Source: an uncultured Lachnospiraceae bacterium
Lineage (GTDB): Bacteria; Bacillota; Clostridia; Lachnospirales; Lachnospiraceae
Assembly (NCBI GenBank): GCA_947627645.1
Contig: CANQWV010000010.1
Location: 1 to 35,672, forward strand
DNA length: 35,672 nucleotides
Direction: 5' to 3'
Position 1 is the stretch's first letter, and every line of letters begins with the position of its first letter. The notes beneath the pieces were generated by a model. The model did not search any database, was not told where the DNA came from, and saw only the letters and a program-made list of their open reading frames with translations. The position numbers and the translations under genes are program-made. Below, piece by piece: positions 8,381-17,698 of this stretch.

Positions 8381-10192
8381 TTAAGCGACCTCAAACTGCG
8401 CGTTGTAGAGTGTCGCGTAGAAGCCGTTCTTTTCCAACAATTCCTGATGCGTGCCCTGCTCCACGATGTCGCCGTCCTTCATGACGAGAATGAGATCGGC
8501 GTTTCGGATCGTCGAGAGCCGGTGCGCGATCACGAACGAGGTGCGGCCTTTGAGCAGCGTATCCATCGCTGCCTGGATCAGATGCTCTGTTCTGGTGTCG
8601 ACGGACGAGGTCGCCTCGTCGAGGATCATGATCGGATTGTCCGCCAGGATTGCGCGGGCGATTGTCAGCAGCTGCTTCTGTCCTTGCGAGATATTCGAGG
8701 CTTCCTCGTTAATCTCCATCTGGTAGCCGCCCGGCAGGGAGCGGATGAACTTGTCGGCGCGCGCCAGCTTCGCCGCGCGGATAACCTCCTCGTCCGTGGC
8801 CTCCAGCCGGCCGTATCGGATATTCTCCATGATCGACCCCTTGAAAAGCCAGGTGTCCTGCAGCACCATACCGAAGCCGCCGCGCAGCGCGTTCCGGTCG
8901 AACTCGCCGACCGCGTGCCCGTTCAGGCGGATACAGCCGGAGTTCACGTCATAGAAACGCATGAGCAGCTTCACCATCGTGGTCTTGCCTGCGCCGGTCG
9001 GACCGACGATCGCGACCATCTGGCCCGGCTTGATCTCGCTGTTGAAATCGTGGATGATCACCTTATCCGGCGTGTAGCCGAACTGCACATGCTCGAAGGA
9101 CACCTGACCCTGTATCACGGCTGGATCGACCGGCTGCGCCGTCTCCTGCGTCTCTTCCTCCTCGTTCAGGAATTCGAAGATACGCTCGGCCGCCGCCGCC
9201 ATGGACTGCAGCAGATTCGACACCTGGGCCATCTGCGTGATCGGCTGCGTGAAGCGTTTCACGTACTGGACAAACGCCACGATATCGCCGATCTCGATCG
9301 TTCCGGCCGCCGCCAGCATCGCGCCGGCCACGGCGACCGCCACGTAGCCGAGGTTGCTGACAAAATTCATGATCGGCATCATCAGGCCGGAGAGGAACTG
9401 GCTCTTCCATGCCGACTCGAACAGAACATCGTTCGTCTTCCGGAACGCCTCAAGCTCGGTTTCCTCGCGGTTGAACGCCTTCACGACGTCGTGTCCGGAG
9501 AACGTCTCCTCAATCTGCCCGTCGATCAGGCCAAGATATTTCTGCTGGGCGATGAAGTATTTCTGGGAGCGCTTCACAATCCCCATCACCAGCATCATGG
9601 ACACCGGCAGGATCAGAATCGTGATCAGCGTCATGAGCGGCGAGATGGACAGCATCATGACGAGGACGCCGATCAGCGTGCACACAGAGGTAATCAGCTG
9701 AGTGATCGACTGGTTGAACGCCATGCCCAGGGTATCCACGTCGTTCGTGATCCTGGACAGGATATCGCCCACCGCGTTGCGCTCGAAATAAGCCAGCGGC
9801 ATCCGGTTGATCTTTTTGCTGATGTCCTCGCGCATCCGGAAGCACATACTCTGCGACATCTGCGTCATGAGCCAGCCCTGCGCAAAGGAAAAGACAGCGC
9901 ATAAGCCATAAATCCCCATCAGCCCCAGCAGGATACTGCCGAGCTTTCCGAAATTGATACTGCCGGTGCCGGACAGCTTCGCGATCAGGCCGTTGAACAG
10001 CTCCGTCGTCGCGTTGCCGAGGATCTTCGGCCCGATTACGTTGAATACGGTAGAGGCAACCGCGAACACGGCCACCGCGGCGAGCGCGATCTTGTATACT
10101 CCCATGTAGCGCAGCAGATTCCGGATCGTCCCCTTAAAGTCCTTCGCCTTCTCTCCACGCATACGGCCTCTTGGTCTTCTGCTCTCAGCCAT
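8381..10192 (-). CDS. ABC exporter, permease/ATP-binding fusion (MdlB/MsbA-like)
   Basis: TMD followed by an NBD with GPTGAGKTT, SQGQKQLLTIARAIL and MILDEATSSVD motifs. Confidence 0.95.
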   Translation of the reverse strand: MAESRRPRGRMRGEKAKDFKGTIRNLLRYMGVYKIALAAVAVFAVASTVFNVIGPKILGNATTELFNGLIAKLSGTGSINFGKLGSILLGLMGIYGLCAVFSFAQGWLMTQMSQSMCFRMREDISKKINRMPLAYFERNAVGDILSRITNDVDTLGMAFNQSITQLITSVCTLIGVLVMMLSISPLMTLITILILPVSMMLVMGIVKRSQKYFIAQQKYLGLIDGQIEETFSGHDVVKAFNREETELEAFRKTNDVLFESAWKSQFLSGLMMPIMNFVSNLGYVAVAVAGAMLAAAGTIEIGDIVAFVQYVKRFTQPITQMAQVSNLLQSMAAAAERIFEFLNEEEETQETAQPVDPAVIQGQVSFEHVQFGYTPDKVIIHDFNSEIKPGQMVAIVGPTGAGKTTMVKLLMRFYDVNSGCIRLNGHAVGEFDRNALRGGFGMVLQDTWLFKGSIMENIRYGRLEATDEEVIRAAKLARADKFIRSLPGGYQMEINEEASNISQGQKQLLTIARAILADNPIMILDEATSSVDTRTEHLIQAAMDTLLKGRTSFVIAHRLSTIRNADLILVMKDGDIVEQGTHQELLEKNGFYATLYNAQFEVA

Positions 10193-10193
10193 A

Positions 10194-12662
10194 TCACTCG
10201 CCTCCTTTCAGCGCACTCTGTATCTCTTCTTCCGAGAGCTGCCCCCTGGCGATCTCCAGATAGGTCTGACAGTTCTCCAGCAATTCCCGGTGCGTTCCCA
10301 TTCCTACGATGCGGCCTTCCTCCATGACCAGAATCTGGTCGGCGTGCAGGATCGTGGAAATTCTCTGTGCGACGATAACGACCGTCGCGTTTTCGATCTG
10401 GTCGGCGAGCGCCTGCCGCAGCAGAGCGTCCGTCTTGTAGTCCAGCGCCGAGAACGAATCGTCGAACAGGAAGATCTGCGGGTGCTTCGCGATCGCCCGC
10501 GCGATCGACAGCCGCTGCCGCTGCCCGCCCGACACGTTTGAGCCGTTCTGCGCAATCTCCGACTGATATCCGGTCTCTTTCGCCTCGATGAATTCGGTTG
10601 CCTGCGCGATCGCGGCGGCGGCCTCCATGTCCGCGTCCGTGACCTGCTCTCCCGCGTATTTCAGGTTGCTCTCGATCGTCCCCGAGAAGAGGACGCCCTT
10701 CTGCGGCACATAACCGATGCAGTCTCTCAGCTTTTTCTGGCTAAGCTCGCGGATATCGATTCCGTCCAGCGTGATGCTGCCCTCTGTCACGTCATAGAAA
10801 CGCGGGATCAGGTGAACCAGCGTGGACTTGCCGCAGCCCGTTGAACCGATGATCGCGGTCGTTTTGCCCGGCTCGGCGGTAAAGGAAATGTGCTCCAGCA
10901 CCGGTGAATCCGCACCCGGATAAGTAAATGAGACGTCGTCAAATGTCAGTATGCCAGTACAGGTTCCGGAGCCGGAATTCAAATGCGCCTGCAAAGCTTT
11001 CGCCCCGGCCACAGCACTCGCAGAAATGTTGTCCTTCGTCTCAGCATCTTTCGTCTCGTGCGCGGCAGCTGCAGCGGAATTCACATTTTCCGATCCATGC
11101 ACGGAAAATGCGCCGGACTTCCCCAGCTCGCCGTCCCTGGTCGCCTCCGCATCCTTCAGCGAAATCTCTGTCTCCAGCACCTCCGCGATACGGTCGGCCG
11201 CGACGCCGGCTCTCGGCAGCATGATGGAAATCATGGAGAGCATCAGAAAGCCCATGATGATAACCATGGAATAGGTGATAAACGCCGTCAGGTCGCCCAC
11301 CTGTACGGTTCCGGTATCCACGCCGTGGCCGCCGACCCAGACGATCAGCACCGAGACGCCGTTCATGATCAGCATCATGACAGGCATCATGAAGGTCATC
11401 GTCCGGTTCGTGAAGAGCTGTGTCCGATAGAGCTCCGTGTTCGCCTTCTCAAAACGGCCCTCCTCATACTTCTGCCGTCCGAACGCGCGGATCGGCATCA
11501 CGCCGGTCAGGATCTCCCTGGCCACCAGGTTCATCCGGTCTACCAGCTGCTGCATGATCTTGAACTTCGGATAGGCGATGGCAAACAGAACAGCGATGCA
11601 GACCGCCAGCGCAATGACCGCCAGAACGATGATCCAGCTCATCGAGGAACCGGTCTGGATCACCTTGAAAACGCCTGCGACCGCGAGGATCGGCGCGTAT
11701 GTCACCATGCGCAGCAGCATGACCGTCAGCATCTGTACCTGCTGGATGTCGTTGGTACAGCGCGTGATCAGAGACGCCGTCGAGAACTGCTCAATCTCCG
11801 CGCTCGTAAAATTCATAACCTTCGTGTAGAGCCGCTCGCGCAGGTTCCGGCCGATCCCGGCGGACACCTTCGCAGAAATATATCCGGTCAGAACCGCCAC
11901 GATCGCCATGATCAGCGACATCAGCAGCATCTTTGCGCCCACTCGGAACAGATAGGCGTTGCGGATCGCGTTCACGTCGGCCCCCTGCGCCTCGTATTCC
12001 GCGGCGACGTAACCCACCGCGACCTGGTCCAGAAACATATCCGTCATGCCGTCCATCTGGGAAAGACGCTCCTGCAGCTGCTGCCGCAGCGTGTCCTTGG
12101 ACATCACGCCCAGGCGGACAGCGCCTTTCGCCATCGCCAGCATCGCAGCGCCTTCCTCGCTGTTTCCCATCTGGAAGACGACGCTCTCCGGGAGCGCGAG
12201 CAGATCGTTCAGCTCCCTGCGCTCCGCCGACGTGAGCTTCTTCAGGGAACGCACCTCGTCCTCATCCGGATCGGCGGCGTCCTGACCACCGACGTTCTTG
12301 CCTGCTCCCGAATCAGCGACGTCTGTCTCGCCTTCATTTCTGTCTGCTGCGGAAGCATCGGCTTCCTGCTTCCCGGCCTGCCCGGTTCCCTCATCCGCTT
12401 CCGGATCAGAGCTCTCCGAGTAGGCCGCCTCTACCTTCTCCGCATCCTCATCCGAGAGAAAAAGCTCCAGCGTCTCCAGGCTCTCCGCCCGTATCGTCTC
12501 CGGCACCGCGTCCGAGATGCCGTTCTGCTGCAAGCCTACGTTCAGCAGGTCGCTCGTGTAAGAGGGAAGGGAAAGGTCGCAGTATGCCTGTATGATCAGC
12601 AGCGCCACTATGACTGCCACAGCGCCCTTCGCCTCAGCTAAAAATCGAAATATATTCTTCAT
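10194..12662 (-). CDS. ABC exporter, permease/ATP-binding fusion (MdlA-like), with two low-complexity insertions
   Basis: NBD motifs GSTGCGKST, VSGGQRQRLSIARAI, FLFDDSFSALD; 1 bp from the downstream ABC start. Confidence 0.95.
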   Translation of the reverse strand: MKNIFRFLAEAKGAVAVIVALLIIQAYCDLSLPSYTSDLLNVGLQQNGISDAVPETIRAESLETLELFLSDEDAEKVEAAYSESSDPEADEGTGQAGKQEADASAADRNEGETDVADSGAGKNVGGQDAADPDEDEVRSLKKLTSAERRELNDLLALPESVVFQMGNSEEGAAMLAMAKGAVRLGVMSKDTLRQQLQERLSQMDGMTDMFLDQVAVGYVAAEYEAQGADVNAIRNAYLFRVGAKMLLMSLIMAIVAVLTGYISAKVSAGIGRNLRERLYTKVMNFTSAEIEQFSTASLITRCTNDIQQVQMLTVMLLRMVTYAPILAVAGVFKVIQTGSSMSWIIVLAVIALAVCIAVLFAIAYPKFKIMQQLVDRMNLVAREILTGVMPIRAFGRQKYEEGRFEKANTELYRTQLFTNRTMTFMMPVMMLIMNGVSVLIVWVGGHGVDTGTVQVGDLTAFITYSMVIIMGFLMLSMISIMLPRAGVAADRIAEVLETEISLKDAEATRDGELGKSGAFSVHGSENVNSAAAAAHETKDAETKDNISASAVAGAKALQAHLNSGSGTCTGILTFDDVSFTYPGADSPVLEHISFTAEPGKTTAIIGSTGCGKSTLVHLIPRFYDVTEGSITLDGIDIRELSQKKLRDCIGYVPQKGVLFSGTIESNLKYAGEQVTDADMEAAAAIAQATEFIEAKETGYQSEIAQNGSNVSGGQRQRLSIARAIAKHPQIFLFDDSFSALDYKTDALLRQALADQIENATVVIVAQRISTILHADQILVMEEGRIVGMGTHRELLENCQTYLEIARGQLSEEEIQSALKGGE

Positions 12663-13285
12663 TCGCCGTCAATCCTCCCGCTTTCTTCATTCATGACACC
12701 CCAGATCAGCCTGGCGCAGCAGTCAATCCCCAGCTTGCCGCTATCCAGAACCAGATGATAGTTCGCCAGGTCATGCCAGTTCTTTCCCGTGTTCGTGGCG
12801 TAATAATTGCTTCGCTTCCGGTCAAACTTGTGCACCACAGCCTCCACCTCATTCGGGCTGATCCCATAGCTCTCGATCGCCCGCTTCCTCCGCAGCTCCT
12901 TGTCCGCCCGGACGAATACCTTCAGGACATCCGTCCTGTCCGTGAGCGCGTTCGCCGCGCACCTCCCCACGAAAACCGCAGGCCCCTGCGCCGCAAGCTT
13001 CTGGATCACGCGCTGCTCTTCGAGGTAGATCTGCCCCTCATTGGACAGCTGCCCCTCCATCCTTTCCCTCATCTTCCCCATAAGGTAAATGGAATACAGG
13101 AAACTGTTCGTCGCCCGCTCCTCGTACTGCTCGATCTCAGCGACATCAATGTTGAGGCGTTCTGACACCTGTTCCAGGATCTCAATCCCATAGCTCGGGA
13201 TCCCGCCCAGCTCTGTCAGCCTCCGGCCAATCTCAGTCCCGGCGCTCCCGTATTCACGCTCGATCGCAACATAACGATAATTCAT
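12659..13285 (-). CDS. Cytidylate kinase-like family protein
   Basis: MNYRYVAIEREYGSAGTEIGRRLTELGGIPSYGIEILEQVSERL...GRCAANALTDRTDVLKVFVRADKELRRKRAIE. Stop overlaps the ABC start by 4 bp (ATGA). Confidence 0.85.
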   Translation of the reverse strand: MNYRYVAIEREYGSAGTEIGRRLTELGGIPSYGIEILEQVSERLNIDVAEIEQYEERATNSFLYSIYLMGKMRERMEGQLSNEGQIYLEEQRVIQKLAAQGPAVFVGRCAANALTDRTDVLKVFVRADKELRRKRAIESYGISPNEVEAVVHKFDRKRSNYYATNTGKNWHDLANYHLVLDSGKLGIDCCARLIWGVMNEESGRIDGE

Positions 13286-13421
13286 TCTCCTCGCTCCTCC
13301 CACTTCTGTCTTCATCCTGTCAAATCCTGCCATCCAGCCTTTTCAGGCCAGAAACTTCCGCCTGCCAAAGCGTCGGCCAAAACCTTCCTTTCCCTCCGGA
13401 AGATCCGCAAAAAGCCTCCTC

Positions 13422-13880
13422 TCACTTCAAATCGTCAGATGTGATTTTTGTCTGAAGGATTTTTCGCGCATTCTGCCCCACGATATCGAGACAACGCTGA
13501 CATACCTCGAAGTCCTCCTCGGTAATCCCTTCCCGGATCAGCAGGCTGAAACGCTCCTGCAGTCTGCGTCCGCGCTCGATAATCGGCTGTGCCTTCTGCG
13601 TGCATTCCAGCCGCACCTTTCTCCTGTCCTCCTCCACGGCAGAGCGCTCCAGATAGCCCTCATTCACCAGCTTGTTGATATTTACCGACAAAATATTTTC
13701 CTTAAATCCCCGACGCCGGTTGATGTCCTTCGCCGTGCAGGCGTCCGGATTGTTCGCCAGAAACATCAGAATATCGAAAGCCATCTGCGGCATAGCGATC
13801 TCACGGCAAAGCGGCTTGCAATAATGCTCATAAGCCTCCATATAGCTGTGAAAATCCGATACATTATTTTTCCGGCTCAT
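13422..13880 (-). CDS. MarR-family transcriptional regulator
   Basis: wHTH: MAFDILMFLANNPDACTAKDINRRRGFKENILSVNINKLVNEGYLERSAVEEDRRKVRL; AAAGGA RBS before ATG at 13880. Confidence 0.85.
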   Translation of the reverse strand: MSRKNNVSDFHSYMEAYEHYCKPLCREIAMPQMAFDILMFLANNPDACTAKDINRRRGFKENILSVNINKLVNEGYLERSAVEEDRRKVRLECTQKAQPIIERGRRLQERFSLLIREGITEEDFEVCQRCLDIVGQNARKILQTKITSDDLK

Positions 13881-13899
13881 TTGTGCATTTCCTTTCAAA

Positions 13900-13918
13900 A
13901 TTATATAATCCAAATTTG
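13900..13918. promoter_or_regulatory. Adjacent palindromes upstream of marR, candidate autoregulatory site
   Basis: ATTATATAAT (13900-13909) and CAAATTTG (13911-13918), both perfect palindromes, ~20-40 nt upstream of the start. Confidence 0.35.
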
Positions 13919-14047
13919 AAGTTTATAGCATTATAGTCTTATCACCGCACAATGTCAACCTCCAGATACGATTCATTCGAAACCGCAGCGCCACAGACCA
14001 GAGAAAGCGTCAGGAAAAATATCTAAAATTAATCTTCTGCTGCAATA

Positions 14048-14076
14048 TTTACATTTTTACAGTGATACGATATAAT
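14048..14076 (+). promoter_or_regulatory. SigA-type promoter upstream of the GntR gene
   Basis: TTTACA-17 nt-TATAAT. Confidence 0.6.
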
Positions 14077-14139
14077 AGGTTGCAAACAATTAAGGCTTAT
14101 GACTGAAAACTTTGATGTTTGGAAGGAGGATGAAAGTGA

Positions 14140-14835
14140 ATGGGGGATCTGCTGGGATATCGAACTCTTCGAGAAAACGTGACGTCGGCAATCCGCATAA
14201 AGATTCTTAGACGGGAACTTGCCCCTGGCGCCCGGATCGTAGAAAAGAACCTTTCTGAAGAACTCCATGTCAGCCGTGGACCGATCCGCGAAGCGCTCCG
14301 CCAGTTGGAGCAGGAGGGGCTTGTCGAATATATCAGGAACGCCGGCTGCACCGTCAAAAAAATCACCATCGCAGATGTCTACGAAATATACCTTCTCCGC
14401 TGCACCTATGAGATGCTGGCGGTCAGGCTCTACGACGGAAAGTTTACGGATGAAGAGCTGGCAAAGATGGAACACATCGTGAATGGAATGCAGGCGCTGC
14501 ACAAAAACGATATGGAGACTCTGATATCCTGTGATCATGAGATGCATCGCATCATCATAAAAAAAAGCGGGCTGCCCAGATTGATCCAGGCCTAGGAACA
14601 GCTCAACTACGGGACCCTGATCGCCGGGGCCAACAGCGGTTCCTACAAGCCAAACCTGGCGTCGCGGCAATACACGATCCACCAGAAGCTGCTGGATATT
14701 CTGCGCTCCGGGGATGTGAACGCGATCTGCCGCGGCATTTACCAGCACTATATGCCGCCGGTCCGGCAGGTCATTCAGGAATGCGAGCCTTCGCCGGACA
14801 CCTTCAAATTCTTTGAACTTATGGAAAAACCGTAG
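14140..14835 (+). pseudogene. GntR/FadR-family (FCD) regulator interrupted by an in-frame TAG
   Basis: wHTH REALRQLEQEGLVEYIRNAGCTVKKI. Frame stops at TAG 14593-14595, then continues in the same frame as EQLNYGTLIAGANSGSYKPNLASRQYTIHQKLLDILRSGDVNAICRGIYQHY... to 14835. Confidence 0.8.
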
Positions 14836-14916
14836 ACTATGGTCTCCGGCAAAACATCCGGCGCGAAGGATTTCTGGTATATGGCGCAGCATCTTCCTTC
14901 CAGATCGACACAGCAA

Positions 14917-14951
14917 CGGGGCCGCCGCTATGCGACAGCCCCGCCCTTTTT
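14917..14951 (+). terminator. Rho-independent terminator downstream of the GntR gene
   Basis: CGGGGC (14917-14922) ... GCCCCG (14938-14943) followed by cccttttt. Confidence 0.6.
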
Positions 14952-14985
14952 GATCTCATTGATTTAATTTCTTACTGAAATGTCC

Positions 14986-16620
14986 TCACGGAAGCATATC
15001 CACATCGCCGAAGGTAGCCTCGAACTTCTCGGTGCGCTCGTCGATGATTGCCTGTCCGCCGGAGCTCAGGTAATCTTCCATACCGGCATCCCATACGCTG
15101 TCGAACTCATCCGTAGCTGCGATCACGGCGTTGTCAAATACGACGTCCTTCTTCTCGGAAAGCGCCGGACCCATGCCCTCTTCCGCCTCGATCGTGCCGA
15201 CGTTTACGTTCTTGCCCACATGCAGGTCGGTGTTCGCAACTTCGTTCGCATGCTCCACCTGAGCCGGATCGATGCCCGCATAGCTGTGAGCCGTAGACTT
15301 CAGCGTCTGCTCCTCGTCAACGAGCTTCAGGCCGTTGCAGGTGATCGTGTAGTCGATGTTGAAGCCGGAGTTCTGGATGTCGTCGCCCGTAGCAGCGATC
15401 ACTTCCACCGCGCCGTCGTCGAGCACGTTATGCGTAACGCCCTCGTCGCCGATCTGCAGGTACTCGATCACTTCCGGAGAGCTGATGAAATCCAGATACA
15501 GCATGGAAGCCAGCGGCTCGTCATTCGTGGACGGGAAGAAGATCTTACGGTCGATCGGGCCCGGAACGAACTTGGTGTGCGTACCCTTGCTGTCCTCAAA
15601 CGGATCGATTACGACATAGGTCGCGTCCTCGCCGACCATTCTCTGCAGGTTGGTCTGGATGCTGTCCTCACCGTTGCGGTACGGGTAATCCCAGTTGTGT
15701 GTGAACGCGCCTACATAGCCCGCCTTCATCATGTCGTCCTCGGTGGTGTCGCCGCTGCCGTACAGAGCGAAATCCTTCCACATAAGGCCTTCATTGTACC
15801 ACTTGTTCAGAAGTCTTACGCCTTCCTTGACGCCCGGCTCCGTGAACTTTCTGTCGTCAAAACCATAGATGTAGAAATCCTTGTCAGAGATATCCGGATC
15901 GATGAAGGACTCGAGCAGCGTAGCGGCTCTCCAGCCTACGTCGTAGCTCACCGAATACGGAACCATCTTGTCCGCGTCCTCGCCGAGAAGCGTCTCGGCA
16001 TTGTCGCGGAACGCGATCAGCATGTCCTCGAACTCCTGCTTCGTGGTCGGCTCAGCCAGTCCCAGCTTATCCAGCCAGTCTTTGCGGACGAAGGTGTTGA
16101 TGCGGTTGCTCGTCGCAAGCTTCGCCTCGATCGCCCAGATCGTCCCGGATTCCGGATCCTTGTCCCAGTAGAGGTTCGTCTCTCCGAGCCAGTCCCAAAG
16201 GTTCGGCAGAACGTCCTTGTTGTCGTCTACATAGGAAGCCAGATCCAGCACGCCGCCCATGTTCGCGTAGGTCTGGATCGTCGGATAATCGTAGGTCACG
16301 CAGATATCCGGAGCGTCGCCGGCCGCCAGCAGGTTGTTGATCTGCTCAACCTCGGTCCAGCGCGGAACCGCGATAAACTCTACTTCCACATTGTAGCGCT
16401 CCAGCATCTGATCCTGGATATACTTTGTGTACTTGTTGTTGGTCGGATCAGAGCCGCCGTCGTTGCCGCGGTCGTACACCTCAACCGTGATGTGCTTCGT
16501 CTCCGCGAACTTGCCGTCCGTCAACTCGTCCGCGCTCACGTTCACTGCCATCATCGGCAGCGTCATGCCGGCTGCAAGAAGCACAGCCATCGCCTTCTTT
16601 GAAAAACTACTTCTCAACAT
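14986..16620 (-). CDS. Extracellular solute-binding protein of a carbohydrate ABC transporter
   Basis: Signal peptide MLRSSFSKKAMAVLLAAGMTLPMMAVNVSADE; SBP family-1 type body (INNLLAAGDAPDICVTYD); adjacent to two permeases. Confidence 0.9.
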   Translation of the reverse strand: MLRSSFSKKAMAVLLAAGMTLPMMAVNVSADELTDGKFAETKHITVEVYDRGNDGGSDPTNNKYTKYIQDQMLERYNVEVEFIAVPRWTEVEQINNLLAAGDAPDICVTYDYPTIQTYANMGGVLDLASYVDDNKDVLPNLWDWLGETNLYWDKDPESGTIWAIEAKLATSNRINTFVRKDWLDKLGLAEPTTKQEFEDMLIAFRDNAETLLGEDADKMVPYSVSYDVGWRAATLLESFIDPDISDKDFYIYGFDDRKFTEPGVKEGVRLLNKWYNEGLMWKDFALYGSGDTTEDDMMKAGYVGAFTHNWDYPYRNGEDSIQTNLQRMVGEDATYVVIDPFEDSKGTHTKFVPGPIDRKIFFPSTNDEPLASMLYLDFISSPEVIEYLQIGDEGVTHNVLDDGAVEVIAATGDDIQNSGFNIDYTITCNGLKLVDEEQTLKSTAHSYAGIDPAQVEHANEVANTDLHVGKNVNVGTIEAEEGMGPALSEKKDVVFDNAVIAATDEFDSVWDAGMEDYLSSGGQAIIDERTEKFEATFGDVDMLP

Positions 16621-16786
16621 AAATCCCTCCTTTGAAATGGTTTACAGATATGAATAAACGGATCTCCTAATCCGGATCCGGTCATTCCAGATTGTTGTTC
16701 TGCTCACTCCTCCGCCTCTCCCCTGGCAGGCTTGTGAGCCAAAGCCCCGGCATTTTCCCGCCGTCACGCCGGAAAGCAGATTTCGC

Positions 16787-17698
16787 TCACTCCTTCACCG
16801 CGCCCATCGTCACGCCGTGGATGAAGTATTTCTGCAGCCACGGGTAGATGCACAGGATCGGGATCGTGGAGAACATGACGATCGCCGCCTTCAGCGCCTC
16901 GGAAAGTCCCGGCGAGGTGAAGCCCTCCTGCGTCGCGATCTCCACGCTGTTGATCGAGTTCAGGATGTTATACAGGAACAGCTGCAGCGGATACAGCGCC
17001 TTGTCCGTCACGTACATCAGCGCGTCGGAATAGCCGTTCCAGCGCCCCACCGCGTAGAACAGGGCAAGCGTGGCGAACACCGGCTTGGAGAGCGGGATGT
17101 AAATGCTCACCAATATGCGGAAGTAGCTCGCCCCGTCGATCTCCGCCGACTCCCGCAGGCTCTCCGGTATACCGTAGAAAAAGCTTCGCATGATGATCAT
17201 GTTGTACACGCTCATACAGCTCGGAATGATCAGCACCAGCGCCGTGTTCAGCAGACCCAGCTGCTTCATCAGCAGATAGTTCGGGATCGTGCCCGCGTTG
17301 AAGAACATCGTGATGATAATGAAAACATTGATAACGCCGCGGCCCTTCAGATTTTCAAAGATCAGCGGGTACGCGCAGAGCATCGTCATCAGCAGCGAGA
17401 CGAATGTACACACGATCGTCAGGAACACCGTCCAGAAAAACGCCCTTATGTACGTCATGTCTCCGAACACCATCTTGTAAGCCTCCAGGTTGAAGCCCTT
17501 CGGCAGCAGATACACCTCACGCTTGATCAGAGCGTCGGTCGAGCTCAGAGACCGGGACAGCAGGTTCAGCATCGGCAGGAGGCAGATCGCACTCACGATA
17601 ATGCAGATGAAGACAAACAGCAGGTCGCCCGTTTTGGTTCTTTTTGATTTAATCATATCCTCTCCTCCTCCGCTCTTACCAGATTCCGCGCTCGCCAA
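16787..17698 (-). CDS. Carbohydrate ABC transporter permease (LplC/MalG-like)
   Basis: EAA-type loop (ESLRESAEIDGASYFRILVSIYIPLSKPVFATLALFYAVGRWNGYSDAL). Confidence 0.93.
   Translation of the reverse strand: MASAESGKSGGGEDMIKSKRTKTGDLLFVFICIIVSAICLLPMLNLLSRSLSSTDALIKREVYLLPKGFNLEAYKMVFGDMTYIRAFFWTVFLTIVCTFVSLLMTMLCAYPLIFENLKGRGVINVFIIITMFFNAGTIPNYLLMKQLGLLNTALVLIIPSCMSVYNMIIMRSFFYGIPESLRESAEIDGASYFRILVSIYIPLSKPVFATLALFYAVGRWNGYSDALMYVTDKALYPLQLFLYNILNSINSVEIATQEGFTSPGLSEALKAAIVMFSTIPILCIYPWLQKYFIHGVTMGAVKE

Noticed and set aside
8180-9904. 574-aa plus-strand ORF
   Set aside because: Antisense shadow of the ABC exporter; Arg/His-rich translation with no family features. Most of it is explained by GC-rich codon bias.
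10983-12641. 552-aa plus-strand ORF
   Set aside because: Shadow ORF opposite the second ABC exporter.
14980-16602. 540-aa plus-strand ORF
   Set aside because: Shadow ORF opposite the solute-binding protein gene.
16621-16786. Fifth stop-codon array after lplC
   Set aside because: Only two short GAGTGAGC copies; no periodic array.
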